DNA from: DRPN01 sp964599235
GTDB lineage: Bacteria > Bacteroidota > Bacteroidia > Bacteroidales > VadinHA17
Length of the DNA: 64,000 nucleotides
Direction: 5' to 3'
NCBI GenBank assembly: GCA_964599235.1
Contig: CAZRDX010000055.1
Location: 31,844-95,843 of the forward strand
In this document: positions 33,979-42,913 of the stretch, piece by piece
How positions within the stretch are numbered: position 1 is the stretch's first letter
How the letters are laid out: each line of letters opens with the position of its first letter
Translations under genes and position numbers: made by a program
Notes under the pieces: generated by a model
Database searches by the model: none
Told to the model about the DNA's origin: nothing
The model's input: only the letters and a program-made list of their open reading frames with translations

Positions 33979-34425
33979 ATGGTCAACAAAGTGATCCTGA
34001 TAGGCAATGTAGGGAAGGACCCGGAGGTGCGGTACATCGACAACGACGTGCCCGTGGCACATTTCCCGCTGGCCACGAGCGAGACTTACCGTACCCGGGA
34101 CGGCGAGAAGGTGACGCAGACCGAATGGCACAACATCGTCCTGTGGCGGGGCCTGGCCCGGGTGGCGGAGAACTACGTCAAAAAGGGACATGCCCTCTAC
34201 ATTGAGGGGAAGATACGTACCCGTTCATACGAGGACCGGGATGGCAACAAGCGCTACATCACCGAGATCGTGGCCGACAACATGCAGATGCTCACCCGCA
34301 AGGGTGAGACACCGCAGGGGCCTGAGGCTCCCGTGGAAAATGCCGGCGAGAAGGGTGACAAGACCCTCCCCGAAGAGGAGGGCGATCCTTTCACCGGAGG
34401 GGCTGAAGATGATCTTCCTTTCTGA
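33979..34425 (+). CDS. ssb: Single-stranded DNA-binding protein
   Basis: A 148-residue SSB with the OB-fold (NKVILIGNVGKDPEVRYIDN, WHNIVLWRGLARVAENYVKK) and a flexible acidic linker. It ends in the partner-binding tip DDLPF. It binds single-stranded DNA during replication and repair. It lies between mutY and gldE. Confidence 0.96.
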   Translation: MVNKVILIGNVGKDPEVRYIDNDVPVAHFPLATSETYRTRDGEKVTQTEWHNIVLWRGLARVAENYVKKGHALYIEGKIRTRSYEDRDGNKRYITEIVADNMQMLTRKGETPQGPEAPVENAGEKGDKTLPEEEGDPFTGGAEDDLPF

Positions 34426-34483
34426 TCTGTGATGCGTTCCCCAAAACTCTTGAACCTTGGAAGCGGATGATCCTCACCTGGAT

Positions 34484-35797
34484 ATGATCATCGGGAGCAT
34501 GCAGGTGCTCTTCCGCGGTTTTGATGTCACCGACGGGGTGCTCTTGCTGGTGTTGGTGCTGTTGCTGCTTTCCTCAGCGCTCCTTTCGGGCTCAGAGGTT
34601 GCCTATTTTTCCCTTTCTCCCACCGACCTGGAACGGCTCCGTCATTCCCGCCGCCGGAGCGACCGTCTGCTGCTGGCCCTGCACGGCCAGCCTGAGATGC
34701 TCCTGGGAACCATCCTGGTAGGCAACAACTTCGTCAACATCGGCATCGTCATCCTTTCGACCTTCCTTACCAACCGCATCTTCGACTTTTCGGGGGCACC
34801 TACTCTCGGCATCCTGGTGCAGGTGGTGGGCATCACCTTCCTGCTGTTGTTGTTTGGTGAGATCATGCCCAAGATCTACGCCACGCAGAGGCGTGTGGCC
34901 TGGGCCCGGCTGATGGCCATCCCCCTGCAGGTCACCCAGACCCTCTTTCGTCCTCTCATCCTCATGCTGGTACGTTCCACTTCGGTCATCAAAAAACGTC
35001 TTCCCAAGAAAACCCAGAACATTACCATCGACGATCTTTCCGACGCTCTGGAGCTCTCTCCGGAAGGGGTGCTCGAAGATGAGAAGATCCTCAAAGGCAT
35101 TACCAAGTTCGGCAACCTGGATGTGAAGGAGATCATGACGCCCCGTGTCGATGTCTTTGCCGTGGACATACGTCTTCCTTTCCGGCGCCTCCTGGAAGAG
35201 ATCGTACGCGAAGGATATTCCCGTGTGCCCGTCTACAACAAGACTTTCGACCATGTCAAGGGGATCCTTTACATCAAAGATATTCTGCCGCACCTTCACA
35301 AAAAGGATTCGTTCAAGTGGCAGACCCTGATCCGGCCTCCTTACTTCGTTCCCGAGAGCAAGAAGATCAACGATCTGCTGGAGGAGTTTCAGCTCAACAA
35401 GATCCATATTGCCATCGTGATCGACGAGTATGGAGGTACCAGTGGCATTGTCACCCTGGAGGACATCATCGAAGAGATCGTGGGTGAGATCTCCGACGAG
35501 CACGATGAGGAGGAGGAGCTGTACACCCGTTTGGCGGAAGACCGCTACGTGATGGACGGTAAGATGCTGCTCAACGACATCTGCAAGCTTTTCGACCTGG
35601 AAGACGAGTATTTCATGGAGGTACGCGGGGAGGCTGAGACCCTGGCAGGGCTGATCCTCGAACTGCGGGGGAAGATCCCCGATCCCGGAGAGACGGTGCG
35701 TTACAAGGATTTCCTCTTCCGGGTCACCGAGTCGGACAGCCGTCGTATCAAAAAAGTGGAGGTAAAACGGCTGGGGAACACTCAAAAGGAAGATTGA
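34484..35797 (+). CDS. gldE: Gliding motility-associated protein GldE (CNNM/CBS-domain membrane protein)
   Basis: A 437-residue membrane protein of the CorC/HlyC family. An N-terminal CNNM (DUF21) domain with about four helices (LSSALLSGSEVAYFSLSPTD, GEIMPKIYA) is followed by two CBS domains (VKEIMTPRVDVFAVD; IAIVIDEYGGTSGIVTLEDI) and a C-terminal CorC_HlyC domain. GldE is required with GldD for gliding in Flavobacterium; non-motile Bacteroidetes keep both. I chose the ATG at 34484; an in-frame TTG lies nine codons upstream. Its stop overlaps the gldD start by one base. Confidence 0.9.
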   Translation: MIIGSMQVLFRGFDVTDGVLLLVLVLLLLSSALLSGSEVAYFSLSPTDLERLRHSRRRSDRLLLALHGQPEMLLGTILVGNNFVNIGIVILSTFLTNRIFDFSGAPTLGILVQVVGITFLLLLFGEIMPKIYATQRRVAWARLMAIPLQVTQTLFRPLILMLVRSTSVIKKRLPKKTQNITIDDLSDALELSPEGVLEDEKILKGITKFGNLDVKEIMTPRVDVFAVDIRLPFRRLLEEIVREGYSRVPVYNKTFDHVKGILYIKDILPHLHKKDSFKWQTLIRPPYFVPESKKINDLLEEFQLNKIHIAIVIDEYGGTSGIVTLEDIIEEIVGEISDEHDEEEELYTRLAEDRYVMDGKMLLNDICKLFDLEDEYFMEVRGEAETLAGLILELRGKIPDPGETVRYKDFLFRVTESDSRRIKKVEVKRLGNTQKED

Positions 35798-36381
35798 TGG
35801 TCAGCTGGCAAAAGAGAGTTCTGCTTCTTCCCTTGGTCATCCTGATGCTGGGGACTCCGGCGTGCCGGCGTACCTATACCCCCAAGCCGCATGGTTATTT
35901 CCGTATCACTTTCCCCGAGAAAAAGTATGAACGTTACGAAGGGCCCTGTCCCTATACCTTTGAATATCCCGTATATGCCCGTGTTGTGAAGGATCCCGAG
36001 CCAGATGCCGAGCCGTGCTGGATCAATGTGGAGTTCCCTTCGCTGCACGGACGTATCCACATCACCTACAAGAATATCGAGGGCAATTTGGGCAGGATGC
36101 TGGAGGATACCTATGATCTGGCCTACAAGCATACCGTGAAGGCCGATGCCATCCGCGAGCGGGCCTTCGCCGATACGCTGCGGCATGTCTATGGCATCCT
36201 CTATGACATCCGTGGCAATACCGCTTCCAATGTCCAGTTTTACCTCACCGACAGCACCCGTCATTTCCTGAGGGGGGCCCTCTATTTCCGAACAGAACCC
36301 AACAAGGACTCCCTGGCCCCGGTCATCGACTTCATCCGCAAGGACATCGTCCATATGATTGAAACCTTTTCGTGGAAATAG
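35797..36381 (+). CDS. gldD: Gliding motility lipoprotein GldD
   Basis: A 194-residue GldD homologue. The N-terminus (VLLLPLVILMLGTPACRR) is a lipoprotein-type signal with Cys at about residue 23, although the lipobox is atypical (TPAC). PKPHGYFRITFPEKKYERYE and the INVEFPSLHGRIHITYK region are GldD hallmarks. Its biochemical role is unknown; it works with GldE. The start codon overlaps the gldE stop (TGATG), so translation is probably coupled. Confidence 0.92.
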   Translation: MVSWQKRVLLLPLVILMLGTPACRRTYTPKPHGYFRITFPEKKYERYEGPCPYTFEYPVYARVVKDPEPDAEPCWINVEFPSLHGRIHITYKNIEGNLGRMLEDTYDLAYKHTVKADAIRERAFADTLRHVYGILYDIRGNTASNVQFYLTDSTRHFLRGALYFRTEPNKDSLAPVIDFIRKDIVHMIETFSWK

Positions 36382-36417
36382 TTTTTTTCTTAATTTGCCG
36401 TTTGTTAAACAAGCTGC

Positions 36418-37053
36418 ATGGCGCTAAAGTTCATCCAGGAACCGGAGGAGGATTGTCTGCTGGGGGTATGGGAGATCGAGGAAGATCTGGCTGCCTTACG
36501 GTCGATGGTGGAGCTGGAGCCCGCTGAGGAGGAGCGGCTGGATTCGTTCCGCAGGGAGGCACGGCAGCTGGAGTTCCTGAGCGTGCGTGTCCTGTTGCAG
36601 CGTATGGTGGGACACGAAGCCCGTATCGTCTACGATGCGACGACCAACAAACCTTTTCTGCAGGACCGTTCCCGGAACATCAGCATCTCCCATTCCGGCA
36701 AGCTCACGGCGATTCTTCTGAGCAGGGAAAAAAAGGTGGGTCTCGACATGGAACAGATGACCCACCGTATCTCCAGCATCGCCCACTACTTCATCAATCC
36801 TGCAGAGCGGATCACCGACGATGAGACCAAAAAAAGGTATCACCTCTACATCCATTGGTGTGCCAAGGAGGCGATGTACAAGATCTGTGACAGGAACGCA
36901 CTCAACTTCCGGGAGCACATGATCCTGGAGTCTTTCGATCCCGGTGTGGAGGGAGAGGTGCGGGGGCGGGTCGAGCATGGACACCTGCACAAGGAGTTCC
37001 TTTTGCATTACCGCAGGATGAAGGATTATGTGATGGTATGGTGTTGTGAATGA
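36418..37053 (+). CDS. 4'-phosphopantetheinyl transferase superfamily protein
   Basis: A 211-residue Sfp-like enzyme that would attach phosphopantetheine from CoA to carrier proteins. The metal-binding motif VGLDMEQM and the catalytic WCAKEAMYKI are intact, preceded by ISISHSGKL. No carrier protein or synthase gene is nearby, so the substrate is not evident; it may serve the fatty acid ACP. It overlaps the GGGPS gene by 4 bp (ATGA). Confidence 0.88.
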   Translation: MALKFIQEPEEDCLLGVWEIEEDLAALRSMVELEPAEEERLDSFRREARQLEFLSVRVLLQRMVGHEARIVYDATTNKPFLQDRSRNISISHSGKLTAILLSREKKVGLDMEQMTHRISSIAHYFINPAERITDDETKKRYHLYIHWCAKEAMYKICDRNALNFREHMILESFDPGVEGEVRGRVEHGHLHKEFLLHYRRMKDYVMVWCCE

Positions 37054-37805
37054 TGTCTATGACTGTCCTGGAAGATATTGTTCTTTCGGCAGAGAGAGGG
37101 CGTAAGCTCTTTGCGCTGCTGGTGGATCCCGAGGAACATACCGTAGCTTCGGCGGAGGCTTTGCTGGAGAGGGTGGGGTCTGTGCCAGCCGATCTGGTGT
37201 TGCTGGGGGGCAGTCTGGTGTCGCGGCCGGTGACGCCGGTGGCGGAAGTGCTGCACCGGCATCTGAAGGTGCCGCTGGTGCTTTTCCCCGGCAGTCTGTT
37301 GCAACTCACCGGTGAGGCCGATGCTGTGCTGATGCTCACCCTTCTTTCCGGCCGTAATCCGCAGTATCTGGCGGGCGATCAGGTGACGGCAGCACCCATG
37401 ATTCGCACCATGGGCCTGGAGGTGATCCCCACGGCTTATCTGCTGGTGGGTGAGGGTCATGCCAGTGCCGTGGAGGTGGTGAGCGGCACGCCGCCCCTCC
37501 CGGAACGGCGCCGCGACATCATAACGGCCACAGCCCTGGCAGCACAGTATATGGGCAGCCGTCTTGTTTATCTGGAAAAAGGTTCCGGTGCCCGGGGGCC
37601 GCTCGACAGCCGGGTGGTGGCTGCCGTGCGTGAGACCGTGGAGGTGCCGCTGGTCGTGGGTGGAGGCATCACCCGCCCCGAGGAGGCCGAAACACTCTTC
37701 CGTGCCGGCGCCGACATCGTCGTGGTAGGCAACGCAGCCGAGAAAGATGCCTCCCTCATCCCCGTCTTCCGGGAGACAGCACGTCGTTACAGTCAGAAAG
37801 AATAA
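37050..37805 (+). CDS. Geranylgeranylglyceryl phosphate synthase family protein
   Basis: A 251-residue TIM-barrel prenyltransferase of the PcrB/GGGPS family. LFALLVDPEEHT at the N-terminus, DLVLLGGSLV, VYLEKGSGA and the phosphate-binding VVGGGITRPEEAE are conserved. The family joins a polyprenyl diphosphate to glycerol-1-phosphate, making ether lipid precursors in archaea; Bacteroidetes members are known but their product in the cell is unclear. It overlaps the PPTase gene, suggesting one operon. Confidence 0.9.
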   Translation: MMSMTVLEDIVLSAERGRKLFALLVDPEEHTVASAEALLERVGSVPADLVLLGGSLVSRPVTPVAEVLHRHLKVPLVLFPGSLLQLTGEADAVLMLTLLSGRNPQYLAGDQVTAAPMIRTMGLEVIPTAYLLVGEGHASAVEVVSGTPPLPERRRDIITATALAAQYMGSRLVYLEKGSGARGPLDSRVVAAVRETVEVPLVVGGGITRPEEAETLFRAGADIVVVGNAAEKDASLIPVFRETARRYSQKE

Positions 37806-37831
37806 AAAAAGGGCCGCCTCCGCGACCCTTT
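37804..37831 (-). terminator. Terminator of the TPR protein gene
   Basis: On the minus strand AAAGGGTCGC pairs with GCGGCCCTTT (one G-T pair) around GGAG, followed directly by a T-run. It lies between the convergent GGGPS and TPR genes. On the plus strand the U-tract is only three bases. Confidence 0.82.
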
Positions 37832-37853
37832 CCATGGTTTCGGAAAATATGTC

Positions 37854-38834
37854 TTACTTGCACTTCAACACCTGCTGCATCTCGTACTTGGCGCTCTCCT
37901 CATAAGGAGGATGAAGAGCCTTCTTGAAAGCGGCACAGGCTTCGGTCTTCTTGTTCAGGTTCTCGTACACCTTGCCCAGCGAATAGTAGTATCGCGCTTT
38001 CACTACGTCGTTACCCTGGTCGAGCGAAAGAGCCTTCTGCAGATAGTTGACGGCTTCCGTGTATTTGCCTTGTTTGTTGTAGATCTTGCCCAGTTCGTAA
38101 TAAACATCAGGTGAGTTGTTGCCGTAGCTGATGGAGGCATTGAGGTATTTCTCTGCCTCATCCATCTTGTTGTTCTGGATGGCGATCACCGCGTGGTTGT
38201 ATGTGTAGTTCTTCATGAACTTCCTGGCGTTGTTGAGGGTCTTCTGGTCGTGCACCTTTTGGGCGACCTCGATGGCCTTGTCGGCGGCCTCTTTCATCTT
38301 ATCCTCCTGTTTGAGCTTGTCGTAGACAAGGGCTTTGCCCAAATAGGCACTGGCCAGGTTGGGATTAACCGCAATGCCCCGGTCGAAGATCTTGATGGCA
38401 TCCTGGTAGTTCTTTTTCATGAACTCCTGCTTACCCCAGGCATAGTAGATCTTGGGAATAAGCCGTTCGCTTTTCTGGGCGAGAGAGATATTACCGTACT
38501 TCTTGCCCGTTTCCTTGGTCTTCTCAAAGTATTTGATAGCTCCTTCGAAGTCCCTTTTCTTGTAAGATTCAACAGCCAGCTTGTAATAGAGCTTGGGGAT
38601 CTGTTCCTGGGCGAGTTTCTTTGTTTCTTCTCCTTTTTCGCTCAGTTCTTCGACTTCCTCGGCCAGGGATATGCATTTCTGGAATGATGCCAGAGCTCCC
38701 TTGGTATCGCTGTTCAGCAGCTTGACGCCTTCGTTGTAAGCATCAATAACGGCTTTTTCATCCTGCGACCATCCCAGAAGGGCCGTCCCGAAGATCATCA
38801 GCGTTGCCAGAAACGTGATTTTCATAGTCTTCAT
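37854..38834 (-). CDS. Exported tetratricopeptide-repeat protein
   Basis: The 326-residue protein has a signal peptide (MKITFLATLMIFGTALLGWS, preceded by MKT). About seven TPR units cover the rest, for example AIKYFEKTKETGKKYGNISL, AIKIFDRGIAVNPNLASAYL and AVNYLQKALSLDQGNDVVKA. TPR arrays bind proteins, here probably in the periplasm. The frame has a TTG five codons upstream, but ATG 38834 is the better start. It has its own promoter and terminator. Confidence 0.88.
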   Translation of the reverse strand: MKTMKITFLATLMIFGTALLGWSQDEKAVIDAYNEGVKLLNSDTKGALASFQKCISLAEEVEELSEKGEETKKLAQEQIPKLYYKLAVESYKKRDFEGAIKYFEKTKETGKKYGNISLAQKSERLIPKIYYAWGKQEFMKKNYQDAIKIFDRGIAVNPNLASAYLGKALVYDKLKQEDKMKEAADKAIEVAQKVHDQKTLNNARKFMKNYTYNHAVIAIQNNKMDEAEKYLNASISYGNNSPDVYYELGKIYNKQGKYTEAVNYLQKALSLDQGNDVVKARYYYSLGKVYENLNKKTEACAAFKKALHPPYEESAKYEMQQVLKCK

Positions 38835-38869
38835 AACGCAATAAATCAATTGGTTAAAAAATTAGTCTG

Positions 38870-38899
38870 CAAATATATAAATATCTCCACACAAACAAA
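38870..38899 (-). promoter_or_regulatory. Promoter of the TPR protein gene
   Basis: On the minus strand TTTG (38899-38896) is 18 bp from TATATTTG (38877-38870), a near-ideal Bacteroidetes promoter. It is about 36 bp before the start codon. Confidence 0.62.
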
Positions 38900-38943
38900 T
38901 CCATTTGCCAAAAAGATTTGCAACAATCGTTCCAAACCCCGGA

Positions 38944-40629
38944 TCACTTGTTCTTGCTTTGCAGGAGCATGTTGAGAAGCGTTCCTTCCGACCCGTTGGG
39001 GGCGGGGATACGGAGGAAGTAGGAGACGGTGGGAGCTACGCTGGTCATCTGCACCTCCCGGGTGATGGTGGTGCGTGGGATCTTCCAGCCGTACCAGATG
39101 AGCGGAACGTGGCTGTCGTACCAGAATCCGGCGCCGGTGGTGCCGACGCCGTCGCCTTTTTCCTGCCACCCGGGGTCGAGGACCACGAACACATCGCCCG
39201 AGCGTTTGGGATAGAACCCGTTCTGGATCTTCCTGAAGACGGGGTTGTTGTTGCCTGACTCACGCAGTGCGTGGGCGGTCATCACGTGGCTCACGCCGGT
39301 GAACTGCAGGATGAAGTCGGCCACACGGTCCTGCATGGCGTAGAGGGAGATGTTGGCGTCCTCGATGAGCACATGGTCGAGGTAGATCTGGTGGTTGTGG
39401 TAGCCTTTCACCCAGTTGCCTTCGCCGTAGATGACGTTAAGATAGCTGCGCAGAAGAGCTACCGCCTGGTTGGGATGGAAGTAGCCGGCCGGCAGTTTCA
39501 TCTCCGTGAGATAGGAAGGGTCGGGCGAGACACCCCGTGTGGCGGTGAGGATGAGCAACAGGTTTTCCCGCCCCACTTCCCTCTCCAGGAAGGAGATCAG
39601 ATGGGCCAGGTCCTGGTCGAGGCGTATCAGGAGATCTTCCATTTCGCGTGAGTCGCTGCCGAAGGTCTCGGCCACATAGTGCCCGGCGGAAAAGACCACG
39701 GCCAGGAAGTCGCAGGTATCGTCGCGTCCCAGCTCTTCGCGGATGACCAGGTTGGTGACGAAATCCTCTGTGAAGGTGTTCCCGTAAGGGGTCTGTCGCA
39801 GGATGCCCAGGTCCTCGCGTCTTTTTTCAAGATGTGAGATCTTTTTGAGGTCGTAGGGGAAGACGGTCCGGCCGGCCAGGCCGGGGCCGGTGTCGGCGGT
39901 GTCGGGGCGGCTGGCCCGGTATTCGGAAGGGGGGAGGCTTGTCTCCCACATGCGGGAGAGGTAGGTACGGGGCAGCTCTTTGGCGTTGAACTCCTGCACC
40001 CAGCCGGGGAGGGAGTCCATGTAGTAAGTGCTGGTCATCCAGGTGCCTGTATGGGGGTCGTACCAGTAGGCGGCGTTGGCCAGGTGGCCGCCGGCGAGGA
40101 CGGTGGTGGGAGCGTCGAGGCCTACGGCAAAAGAACGGCCCCGCAGCCGGCTGCCCAGACGGATGGCATCACCCAGCGTGGTGGTGAGCAGACGCGTGGG
40201 AGCATGCTGCCCTTCCTCGTAGCTGCCTCCTACCGCCTTCACAGAGACATCGGCGGTGGCGAAAGCACGCTCATGGTGCAACGGCTCGTACCAGTTGTTG
40301 CCCACGATGCCGTGTACCACCGGATTGGTGCCGCTCAGCGTGGTGGCCACGCCCGTTTCGGCCTCGGCAAAAAAATAGTCGTAACGGGCGTTGGTGAAAT
40401 AACTGCCCTGCGACATCAGCTTGCGGAAGCCTTCACGTCCCATTTTCTCCTGGAAACGGTTGAGCTGGTCCAGGCTCAGAGGGTCGACCAGCACCATCAC
40501 CACCAGCCGCGGACGGGCTGCCGGCAGACGCCGTGAGAGCTGGGCACGAACGACCGGAACCACTGCCAGCAGGAGAAAAAGCCCTGCCAGTATCCTCCTG
40601 TTTGTCCTTCCCTCGTCAGCTGTTCTCAT
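38944..40629 (-). CDS. Alkaline phosphatase-superfamily protein, probable pseudoenzyme
   Basis: A 561-residue exported protein that aligns over its whole length with PafA-like alkaline phosphatases/phosphodiesterases. The fold markers remain: VVMVLVDPLSLDQLNRF, SYFTNARYDY, NPVVHGIVGNNWYE, YDSHVPLIWYGW. First-metal Asp49 and a Thr at the nucleophile position (Thr92) are kept. The remaining ligands are not: the D-x-x-x-H motif reads SAGHYVAE (His317, Glu321), LTADHG reads LTATRG (Thr364, Arg365), and TTHG reads TTGA (Gly499). I infer loss of two-zinc catalysis. A 23-codon upstream extension with no signal-like sequence was not used. Confidence 0.83.
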   Translation of the reverse strand: MRTADEGRTNRRILAGLFLLLAVVPVVRAQLSRRLPAARPRLVVMVLVDPLSLDQLNRFQEKMGREGFRKLMSQGSYFTNARYDYFFAEAETGVATTLSGTNPVVHGIVGNNWYEPLHHERAFATADVSVKAVGGSYEEGQHAPTRLLTTTLGDAIRLGSRLRGRSFAVGLDAPTTVLAGGHLANAAYWYDPHTGTWMTSTYYMDSLPGWVQEFNAKELPRTYLSRMWETSLPPSEYRASRPDTADTGPGLAGRTVFPYDLKKISHLEKRREDLGILRQTPYGNTFTEDFVTNLVIREELGRDDTCDFLAVVFSAGHYVAETFGSDSREMEDLLIRLDQDLAHLISFLEREVGRENLLLILTATRGVSPDPSYLTEMKLPAGYFHPNQAVALLRSYLNVIYGEGNWVKGYHNHQIYLDHVLIEDANISLYAMQDRVADFILQFTGVSHVMTAHALRESGNNNPVFRKIQNGFYPKRSGDVFVVLDPGWQEKGDGVGTTGAGFWYDSHVPLIWYGWKIPRTTITREVQMTSVAPTVSYFLRIPAPNGSEGTLLNMLLQSKNK

Positions 40630-40652
40630 AGCCCCATCGTTTGATGACCGCG

Positions 40653-40660
40653 CAAAAATA
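40653..40660 (-). promoter_or_regulatory. -7 element for the phosphatase-fold gene
   Basis: TATTTTTG on the minus strand is an exact -7 match 24 bp before the start. No -33 TTG is seen at the right distance because the upstream terminator T-tract lies there. Confidence 0.36.
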
Positions 40661-40679
40661 AACACCTTGTCGTATAAAG

Positions 40680-40713
40680 AAAAAAAATCCCCGTCCAAAG
40701 TGGCCGGACGGGG
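40680..40713 (-). terminator. Terminator of the YchF-to-GH172 operon
   Basis: On the minus strand CCCCGTCC pairs with GGACGGGG around a 9-nt loop, then A and eight T. It lies 9 bp after the GH172 stop codon and separates that unit from the phosphatase-fold gene. Confidence 0.9.
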
Positions 40714-40722
40714 AGAAGGTGT

Positions 40723-41892
40723 TCATTCCTGACGGATGATGAGTTTTTCCGGCGGGGGGAGAGGCGGGAAAGGATGGTGGGGTTCGGTCTGGTACCAGAA
40801 AGCCACCGAGGCCAGATCATCCTGCAGGGGCAGATAGCCGTCGGGCCCCCATCCCAGACACTGGATGGTGACACGCAGATCGTGACGGAAACGGACGGGG
40901 TCGGTGATATGCCAGCGGTACTGGCCGAACACCCCCACCAGATCGTCTCCTTCCAGCTCGGGGACACGGTAAAAACCTGTATAGGGGCTGCTGAACTCGT
41001 CGTAATACATCTTGCCGTCGATCTTGCGGTCGTTGTAACCGTAGGAGCCGTTGAAGTAGTCCTCTTCACCTGTCCCGCAGATGGTGGGGAAGTCGCGGTC
41101 GCCGTCGATGTAGAACTTCACTTCTCCTTCGCCCCACCATCCTGTCTTGCGGGCGCCGTGGGCCAGCCAGGTGCCTGCATAGTTGCCTTGTCCGCGGATG
41201 CCGTCGACGATGGTGTAGACCTGTTTGTAGGGCAGTTTGTTCACTCTGCGGAACTGGGCATGGAAGTAAAGCGCGCTGTCATCCACCTCCTCGAGCGAAT
41301 AGTCGATCTGATAGTAGAGGGTTGCTTTTTTGCTGCTCAGGTTCTGCATGGTGATGCGGCATCTTTTCCTGAAAGGCATCTGCCAGTAGCTGTTGAAGCC
41401 GCTGCGGGGGTTGACACAGACGGCCAGGGAAGAGATGACCGGTTCATGACCCATGCCCCAGCCGGCGGCGAAGAAGTCGCCCACCGGCACCTCCACCGAG
41501 GGCTCCTCTTCGTCATCCCAGTAAAAACGCAGGATCATCAGACGGTACTCTCCTACGGGGGTCATCCAGATGTGGCGGATAACGCCCGGTCCTGTGATGT
41601 CGGCCAGGGTGAAGGTGGAGTCGGCGGGGATGTGGATGTAAGGATTGACCTTCCAGCCGATGCCCAGCTGGCGGGCAGCGTCGGCGGCCGTACCCTCCTC
41701 GAGGGTAGCCATGCCTCCCTTGCCTTTCTCCCCAGTGAAGTTTTCGGGTGTGATGGCGCGCGAACGGGCCGACGAAGGCCGCGTCAGATGGTGCAGGCTC
41801 ATGCTCTGTCCCGTGGCCAGGAGAGGGATGAGAAACAGCAGGATCATTGCTGTATAACGCCCGGCAGGAAGGAAAGAAATATGCTTTTTCAT
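40723..41892 (-). CDS. Exported DUF2961 protein, glycoside hydrolase family 172
   Basis: A 389-residue protein with a signal peptide (ILLFLIPLLATGQS). The DUF2961 core includes ITGPGVIRHIWMTPVGEYRL, VEVPVGDFFAAGWG and ICGTGEEDYFNGSYG, where the acidic residues of the last motif lie at the active site in characterised members. Family GH172 includes difructose-anhydride synthase and arabinofuranosidase activities, so a furanosidase is likely; the sugar is not predictable. It is the last gene of the minus-strand run that begins at ychF. Confidence 0.88.
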   Translation of the reverse strand: MKKHISFLPAGRYTAMILLFLIPLLATGQSMSLHHLTRPSSARSRAITPENFTGEKGKGGMATLEEGTAADAARQLGIGWKVNPYIHIPADSTFTLADITGPGVIRHIWMTPVGEYRLMILRFYWDDEEEPSVEVPVGDFFAAGWGMGHEPVISSLAVCVNPRSGFNSYWQMPFRKRCRITMQNLSSKKATLYYQIDYSLEEVDDSALYFHAQFRRVNKLPYKQVYTIVDGIRGQGNYAGTWLAHGARKTGWWGEGEVKFYIDGDRDFPTICGTGEEDYFNGSYGYNDRKIDGKMYYDEFSSPYTGFYRVPELEGDDLVGVFGQYRWHITDPVRFRHDLRVTIQCLGWGPDGYLPLQDDLASVAFWYQTEPHHPFPPLPPPEKLIIRQE

Positions 41893-41919
41893 GGCAAGGT
41901 GATTTTGTTTGTATGGTGG

Positions 41920-42906
41920 TCAGAGGAAAGAGTCGGGGTAGGTGCAGACAAGTGTTTTCTTGCCGTGGAGGTCCCGTATCCAGGTGGTGAAGCGCCGGGC
42001 GTCCTCACGGAGCACGATGACGCGGCCGCCGGCGGTGGGGTCGTGGCGGCGGGGCATCACTTTGGTGACACGCCCGTAGGCCAGCGCCACGCCGTCGAGG
42101 CAGCCGATGAAGTCGTTAAGATGATCGTGCCCGACGAAGGTGGCCATGACATCGCCCATCTCCAGCATGCTGACGAACATGCCCGAGTTGACGCAGGGAG
42201 CGGAGATGCTCTCTTTCTTTTTCCCCACGGGCCGCCGGTCCTTGTTGTGCCAGGCCTGCTCATATTCCGGCAGGGGGATGTGGAAGAAGGCGAGGGCCGG
42301 GAGAGGGATGCCGCCGTGGGCCTCGGTGAAGGCGCGGCTCCTGGCACGGTACCAGGCGATCTGCGGGAAATGGATCCAGTCGTATCCGCCGACATAATCC
42401 AGCGGGCTGTAAGCGTTGGAGTCGAAGAAATAAAGCAGGGCGGCGGTGTGTCCCCGCCTGTCACTGACAGGAAGGACGAAATCGCACGCCCCCGGCGTGG
42501 CGGGATCGTCGCGGTTGAGACAACCGGGAAGGGTGGTGAGAAAGGCAGCAATGTCATGACGGGGGGTGCTCCCCTCGGAATCGTGGTTGCCGAAGACCAC
42601 CACCCAGGGGACGCCGGCGGCCGCGAAAAGATCAGAAAAACGGCGGTACCCCTCGAAAGGTTTGTCCTCCGTGATGATGTCGCCCGTCAGCACCACCAGG
42701 TCCGGATGTTCTGCAGCGAGGATGTCGCGGACCGTGGCGTAGACCTGCAGGTTCGACCCGCGGGAGATATCGATGTGGGTGTCGGTGAACTGGACGATAT
42801 GGAAGGTGCTGTCGGCACGGAAACGAAGCGACTGAGCTGCTGCCAGATGTGGGATGAGCAACAGTAGAAGGAGGAAAGAGAAGCGGAAAGGAAGGCTCTT
42901 TTTCAT
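41920..42906 (-). CDS. Exported calcineurin-like metallophosphoesterase
   Basis: A 328-residue protein with a signal peptide (FRFSFLLLLLLIPHLAAAQS). The dimetal motifs are in order: FTDTHID, LTGDIITE, FGNHD, an isolated His in FFHIPLPEYEQAW, and VGHDHLND. It resembles secreted PhoD-type/purple-acid-like phosphoesterases of Bacteroidetes. The substrate is unknown. It sits between the GH16 lipoprotein and GH172 with 7 and 27 bp gaps. Confidence 0.92.
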   Translation of the reverse strand: MKKSLPFRFSFLLLLLLIPHLAAAQSLRFRADSTFHIVQFTDTHIDISRGSNLQVYATVRDILAAEHPDLVVLTGDIITEDKPFEGYRRFSDLFAAAGVPWVVVFGNHDSEGSTPRHDIAAFLTTLPGCLNRDDPATPGACDFVLPVSDRRGHTAALLYFFDSNAYSPLDYVGGYDWIHFPQIAWYRARSRAFTEAHGGIPLPALAFFHIPLPEYEQAWHNKDRRPVGKKKESISAPCVNSGMFVSMLEMGDVMATFVGHDHLNDFIGCLDGVALAYGRVTKVMPRRHDPTAGGRVIVLREDARRFTTWIRDLHGKKTLVCTYPDSFL

Positions 42907-42913
42907 GGTCAGG

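Noticed and set aside
40774..42867. Long open frame opposite the GH172 and phosphoesterase genes
   Set aside because: It spans two genes with well-supported motifs on the other strand, and its translation shows shadow-type composition.
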